DNA from: Hofstenia miamia
Taxonomy: Eukaryota > Xenacoelomorpha > Acoela > Hofsteniidae
DNA: 64,000 nt
Assembly (NCBI GenBank): GCA_900660155.1
Contig: CABFPE010000496.1
Coordinates: 190,305-254,304 of the forward strand
Direction of reading: 5' to 3'
The notes beneath the pieces are model-generated. The model was not told where the DNA came from. It ran no database searches and saw only the letters and a list, made by a program, of their open reading frames with translations. Positions 59,491-64,000 of the stretch are shown here, one piece after another (the stretch's first letter is position 1; each line of letters starts with the position of its first letter). Position numbers and translations under genes: made by a program.

Positions 59491-59706
59491 ATGAATGTAG
59501 CAGAAAACGCTCCAATTCTTGGGAAACTGATTTTGAAGCACTGGAGTTCCATCCTTGATATTGTCAATGATCAACAGAATCAGGATGTGGGCAACGCTAC
59601 TGCAGAAAAAATAATTGAATACATTACAAAACCTGCCAAGTACAACCTAGCACATCGATGCTTGAAGCTTGCTAAAGCGGATGTCATGTTTAAATTTCTG
59701 GCAATG
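59491..59706 (+). CDS. Formin GBD/FH3-like protein, exon 1
   Basis: The exon starts at ATG 59491 and ends at a consensus donor (ATG then GTAAGT). It encodes 72 residues: MNVAENAPILGKLILKHW, a D/Q-rich linker, then KYNLAHRCLKLAKADVMFKF. The pattern 'YN-x-x-x-R-x-L-x-x-x-x-x-W/F-M-x-x-F-L' is how the GBD/FH3 armadillo region of INF2-type formins begins. Upstream in-frame stops right after the preceding AG support this ATG as the start, though an acceptor inside the exon (GATGAG) is possible. The end phase (0) fits exon 2. Confidence 0.5.
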
Positions 59707-60878
59707 GTAAGTATAGCCCTTTGTTTATTACTGAACCAAAAAGTCTGAAGTTTTTAACATCTATTATTTTCCTGTGAATTAGAAATTAAAATTACCCTCG
59801 GGGTTACATTCTGTGAACTTGAAATGCATAAGACTGAAAACTCATAGGATTAGGAATATAAAGGAAGAACTTGGATGACTAATGTAAGAATATTTGTCAT
59901 TAGTTTTGCAAAGGAATTGGGATGGGACAAGACTTGTGCCAATAAAATTTTGATTTCGCAGAAACTTTTGCCAAATTCGCAATGGAATTTTTTAAACTTA
60001 AGAACATCAACATTATATTACAAACGTTATGCAATTCATGTTTAATTCACATCTAAGTAAAATTCAAAACACTTTTGAATGTGAAAAAGAGGGCTCTGTA
60101 TTATCTAGAACCCTGGGATTTGAAGCGTCTGATCTTAGAAAGCCTATAAACACATGTTTATACAAATAATTTTAATGATATTGTAATAATTAAAGCTGTT
60201 TTACTATAATCATATTTCAGTGTACTTTCAAAAACTTTTGACAAAATATTTGAAATTTTAAGATCTAATTTGTATTCTGAAAAATTATCACAATAGACTT
60301 AAAAAGAATTACTAAAATTTTTTTCATCACAACACAATTTGCAAGAAAACAAAGATAATGTATTTTAGAAAATACCTTTTATTAAATTACACGAAGCACG
60401 TCTTAAAATATCGTGATATATTGTATAAACAGAAAATTTTAATTTCGGAAAACATCACATTGAATTTGTGACAAAGTTTCAATTGAAAAATCTTTGGTTT
60501 CATCAATTGTTTACAAATACTCAAAATTGATGAAACTAAAAACATTTGTTAACACGAATTCAAGAATATCTATTTGAACATTTACATTCCAAAATAAATA
60601 ACAAAGCATCAACATCAGACTTTAACATTTTAATAAATTACGCATGCACAAAGATCGCCAAATCGACTTGTATTAAGAAGCAGATACCTAATTTAATCAC
60701 AAAAATCAATTTTAGTTTATTATGACTAGTGATTTGTAAATTTCAAATTTTACCACAAATTCTTTTTTGTTTCGGTTGACGATGGTACAGCAAGTAATGA
60801 AATTCTAGTTGTTTTTTTTCATATATATATATATATATATANGCATGAGTTTGACAGTTAGTAATGTAAGTTCTTTAG

Positions 60879-61059
60879 GATGGATTGTATATTTTACTTC
60901 AAGATATTCTGGAGCACATAGACATTGAATCGAAAGCTTCCATTACAAATGTTTATCATGTCATGGAATGCATGAAATGCATTAAGGAGGCTCTAAATCA
61001 TGAGTGCACGATAGATTATATTCTTGAAGATGAAGGCTTCATCATTTTGCTAGGATCAT
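60879..61059 (+). CDS. Formin GBD/FH3-like protein, exon 2
   Basis: Acceptor TTCTTTAG, then GAT GGA TTG. The 181-nt exon encodes DGLYILLQDILEHIDIESK, then VMECMKCIKEALNHECTIDY and ILEDEGFIILLGS, and ends before GTTAGT in phase 1. In formin FH3 domains the corresponding order is G-L-x-x-L-L-x-x-L, then C-(V/L)-(K/R)-x-(V/L)-(M/L)-N-x-x-x-G-I-x-Y-(I/V)-L, then G-x-x-x-L. This similarity, read by eye, is the best clue to function: a helical regulatory domain binding Rho-type GTPases or an autoinhibitory tail. FH1 and FH2 are not seen in this window. Confidence 0.55.
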
Positions 61060-61365
61060 GTTAGTTCTATGTTTTCAAAATAATATATATATATGGATTG
61101 GAACAAACATTGAAGCGTCATTGATCGTTTTTACTGAAACTTCATACTTTATGCATCAAAATATTCGATATACGTGTTAGCTATATTTAGCACATTAAGT
61201 TTGCAATTTGTCCGGAAGTGGCTTTCATTTGCTTTATGTAACAATTAAGTACAAAATGTCTATGCTAATATTGGGAAGGTCAAAAAATTCTTACTTCCAA
61301 AAACTAAGGTTCTGACCATTGATATGAGGAACATGAAATCCTTGCTTTACATTAAACATTTTCAG

Positions 61366-61472
61366 ATTGGCCGTGGAAGTGTTGTTAAAGTGTGGTATGG
61401 CATGCACAATTGGAGGTAGGATGGGCGCAACATGGAAATAGTTGTAAAGAGCCAAAATTTATGATATTAGAG
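61366..61472 (+). pseudogene. Formin GBD/FH3-like protein, exon 3 with disrupted frame
   Basis: Acceptor TTTTCAG before ATTGG, donor GAG then GTAAAC. Together with exon 2 the length is a multiple of three (181+107=288), so exon 4 stays in frame. In that frame, however, a TAA stop lies at 61386-61388. The first part reads better one frame over as LAVEVLLKCGMACTIGG, which fits the next FH3 helix, whereas the last part (HGNSCKEPKFMILE) is open in the joined frame. This suggests two compensating indels, assembly errors, or a pseudogene. A shorter donor at 61416 is an alternative. Confidence 0.4.
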
Positions 61473-61539
61473 GTAAACACAATTTTCAAATCAGTGTTAT
61501 CCAATTAAAAAAACATTTATTTTTTTGAGATTCTTTCAG

Positions 61540-61692
61540 AGCGCTCAGAATGTCGCCAGCGCAGCTTATTTGGTGTACGTTAAATATTTGGCCAGACACA
61601 AGACGTATCTTGAACAGTACATGACGATTGACAGTAATGATGTCAAGAGAATAGAAAGTTGGAGCGACTTAGTTTTCAGCAACTACAATTAA
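61540..61692 (+). CDS. Formin GBD/FH3-like protein, last exon
   Basis: Acceptor TTCTTTCAG, then AGC GCT CAG. It encodes 50 residues, SAQNVASAAYLVYVKYLARH onward to DLVFSNYN, and a TAA at 61690-61692. It is in phase with the preceding exon's GAG. The protein would therefore be a stand-alone helical domain of about 218 residues rather than a full formin, unless alternative downstream exons exist outside recognisable range. Confidence 0.5.
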   Translation, partial: SAQNVASAAYLVYVKYLARHKTYLEQYMTIDSNDVKRIESWSDLVFSNYN

Positions 61693-61899
61693 AGTTACTT
61701 AGTTTATGTTTTAGAATTTTGTTTTTTTTTCAAAAATACAAGTTCTTGTTTCCTTAAATTCTCATTTTTAAAAATAAATTTGCACTTTATTATCTGCATC
61801 AGTATTTCCTGAAATATCTCTTTAATGTTGAAGTTGCTGGTTTAATAATTCATTTGTATTATTTTACATACCTAATATATATATATATATATATATATA
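61693..61899. other. 3' flank and TA microsatellite
   Basis: Non-coding DNA after the formin-like gene, with AATAAA-like words near 61772 that could serve polyadenylation, and a TA repeat at about 61874-61899. Confidence 0.4.
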
Positions 61900-62300
61900 A
61901 ATCATCATCAGAATCCAAAATTTGTGGTAATAATATTTACAATATGCTACAGTAAAATATTATTATGTTTAAATTTTTAAGGAATTTAAAGTCAATTTAA
62001 TATGCTCGTATTACTTTGTTGCTTGTTCAATAATTGATCTCTGTTACGGTTCTTAATTATTAAAGCTTCTTCAATCTTTCTATAGAGTGTTGCATTATTA
62101 TATTAAAATTGTTCTTTTTAGCATGACGTTGATGCATATAAGTTTCTGATATTTGATGACCTGAGAGATGTTCATTGATCTTAGTTACAATCTGGTGCTT
62201 AGTTTTCCGGATCTAAGAAATATTGCATTCTTCACAATTATGTTTACAAACAAGTCAGGAAACTAGCATTTTTTTGATAGGATCTTTGTTCTTAAAAATA
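61900..62300 (-). pseudogene. Penelope-like element 3' end (GIY-YIG part)
   Basis: On the minus strand, FVCKHNCEECNIS (about 62222-62258) is followed by IRKTKHQIVTKINEHLSGHQ, then HQRHAKKNNFN and EEALIIKNRN, ending near 62000. C-x3-C-x2-C with T-K-x-x-x-x-R/T-x-x-E-H is the usual form of the endonuclease region of Penelope-like polyproteins. The 3' flank at 61900-61920 holds ATTCTGATGATGATT, an intact hammerhead first box, but the rest of the ribozyme is replaced by a TA microsatellite. Stops are present and the RT part is missing. Confidence 0.6.
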
Positions 62301-63262
62301 CCAGCCGTCTTCCTTGATTGAGACATTGGTGTTAATTTATTTTTTGTTGATTCAAAATTGCACACCTAAATTTGAAACCACGCAGAAGTTTGAATGCTTA
62401 AAATTTGATTGATTGATGAAGCACTTATCATTAAAGATTTTAATCAATATTGAACAATTATGAACAACATAAGTTTAACAAAAATATTACTATTATGTTT
62501 TCAATGATCGTAAACTTAGAAGGAATTATAATTTCCAAGATTTGTGATCTTGTTCTGAACTGATGAATGTTAAATTTTATTTTTGTATGAAAAAAATTTA
62601 CTGAAATAAAAAAAACCAACTGACGCATTTTCTAAAAAAATTCTCTTCAAAATTCCTAGTTTATTATAAGAATTTAGTAACTCTAGCGTCTCATATAAAT
62701 TTGATACGATTGCAACATTCACGTAAATCAAGATAAATAGTATTTTATGTCTTCTAGATAGTTTGAACATTAAGAAAAAAAATACAAATTTAGGAAATAT
62801 TGATAAGCATCGACTTACTCATGTAATTAAAGCCTTTTGATTTGATATCAAGTAAAAGTCAAATGCCAAATTGAAGAACAAAGTGGTACAGGGATGACGT
62901 CCAGAAAATAAAGTTAGCCCGAGTAAAAAGAAAACATTTATGGAATTCATTAAAAGAAAAAAAATTTTAAAAAAAAATTACAAATATTGTCAATTTAAGT
63001 CTTTCATTTAAAGAAGATGATTTACAATCTGAACTATAACTCGGATTACTAAACATTTTATTGTACATACATAGATTTGTATAAATTTTTATTGGATCTA
63101 TGTTTGAACGATGGTCTGTAACAATTAACTAAGAGAAATCTCTCGCTGATGGCCACCACTTGTTTGGGTGAAATTATTTGAAGTGACCATCTTCGAAATT
63201 GATCATTATTTATGTGACAATTAATGGTAACATCAAAATCCTGGTAGCATATCAACGTCATC
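62301..63262. other. No supported gene
   Basis: AT-rich sequence. Short minus-strand frames (62570-62770, 63058-63264) show no recognisable motif. Confidence 0.45.
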
Positions 63263-63918
63263 ATTCAATCCAGAATCATAGCAAATGCCTTTACAGCTTC
63301 ATGCATATGTTGTGTACTTTACTTATCTAAATCTAAGAGCAATTCATGTTAAAATATTTCTACCTCTGATGTGTCACAAGGCAAAACCAAAAATATATTA
63401 AAGTAGGATCCAAAAATATAATTCGGCCCGAATATATGTTTAATAAATTGACCTGACTGGAACTTGCCTCGAACCAACCCGGAAACTGAGACGAGCTGAC
63501 ACGATTCCATCTCTGATCTAATTTATTGTTCAGCAGCTATGGTCGCTCCCACGGGTTGGTCATTAGAAGGCCAAAGACTTACAGCCAATAACCGGATTAG
63601 GTCAAAATGTGTTTCGCACGCCCGACTACCACCAAGAAAATTGCCTTGGCCGCAGAGTGCTAATCAAATATGTGTTTTAATTTATGTACATTGTTATTTT
63701 TCTTTGCACCTATTATGAGTGTACAGCAGTATTTTTATTGACTTTTCACACTCTAATGAGCCATTTTTCTATTCAATTCTATTTTAGAGGACAGTCTAGA
63801 TAATAAAAGCAAAATGCATTACCTCTATGAGAGAATGAACAAAAGCGCAAGCGATGATAAGCATAAGTTGAAAAAGCGAAAGCTACCATAAGCGAAAATT
63901 TATTAAGCGATCAATTCA

Positions 63919-63960
<42 letters not shown>
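63263..63960. repeat. Dispersed repeat with basic exon-like core, copy 2
   Basis: Starts CATTCAATCCAGAATCATA as at 16725 and ends AAGCGATCAATTCACTG before a TA microsatellite (63921-63959). Relative to copy 1 it carries extra sequence, including a GC-rich patch (about 63422-63660) with CGGCCCGAA and CCCGGAAACTG words that may be another insertion. Its core reads SASDDKHKLKKRK after TTCTATTTTAG, a possible splice acceptor. Confidence 0.5.
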
Positions 63961-63963
<3 letters not shown>

Positions 63964-64000
63964 CTTCAGACAGTTAAATTGGAAAAATGCGAATAAATAC

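Noticed and set aside
1-64000. CRISPR arrays, bacterial operons, promoters or terminators
   Set aside because: The window shows introns, eukaryotic transposons and sparse coding; no array of regular spaced repeats was seen.

Overview
This window looks like one scaffold piece from an AT-rich animal genome, probably an invertebrate. It has spliced genes with GT/AG introns (one intron of about 5.4 kb), very sparse coding sequence, TA microsatellites, assembly gaps, and many eukaryotic transposable elements: Penelope-like, Ty3/gypsy LTR, CR1/jockey-type LINE, MULE/FLYWCH, Tc1/mariner-like and hAT-like elements, and foldbacks. The species cannot be named from the sequence.

Only two host genes are supported. 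The first is a minus-strand two-exon gene (12255-12920 and 18361-19764) for a 689-residue protein. It joins a multi-span membrane N-terminus to an FAD-binding amine-oxidase-like domain of the type found next to cyclopropane-fatty-acid synthases in bacteria. The second is a plus-strand multi-exon gene or pseudogene (59491-61692) whose helical product resembles the GBD/FH3 armadillo region of formins, without FH1 or FH2.

Layout. 1-12 kb: gene-poor DNA with a mariner-like MITE, LINE and Penelope remnants, a possible hammerhead ribozyme and a 437-base gap. 12-20 kb: the oxidoreductase gene, with an unusual pair of adjoining palindromes in its intron. 21-27 kb: foldback and inverted-terminus DNA elements, ending in a MULE transposase remnant. 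27.5-42.3 kb: one decayed but nearly complete Ty3/gypsy retrotransposon (5' LTR, gag with zinc knuckle, protease, RT, RNase H, DD35E integrase, a long third ORF, polypurine tract, 3' LTR). It was later hit by a solo LTR, a LINE fragment, a 1.37-kb copy of the oxidoreductase exon 1 region, and an hAT-like MITE. 42.3-58 kb: further LTRs and at least four diverged relics of the same third ORF, without recognisable RT or integrase, plus solo LTRs with 4-bp target duplications and a TRIM-like element. 59-62 kb: the formin-like gene, then a Penelope 3' end.

The most interesting biology is the third ORF: about 1.1 thousand codons, no membrane segment or signal peptide, not an envelope-type protein, and repeatedly present in diverged copies. 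The sequence also carries clear assembly faults. At single-N joins neighbouring contigs overlap by 134-783 bp, and the overlaps imply that three contigs between 51.1 and 55.6 kb are in reversed order.
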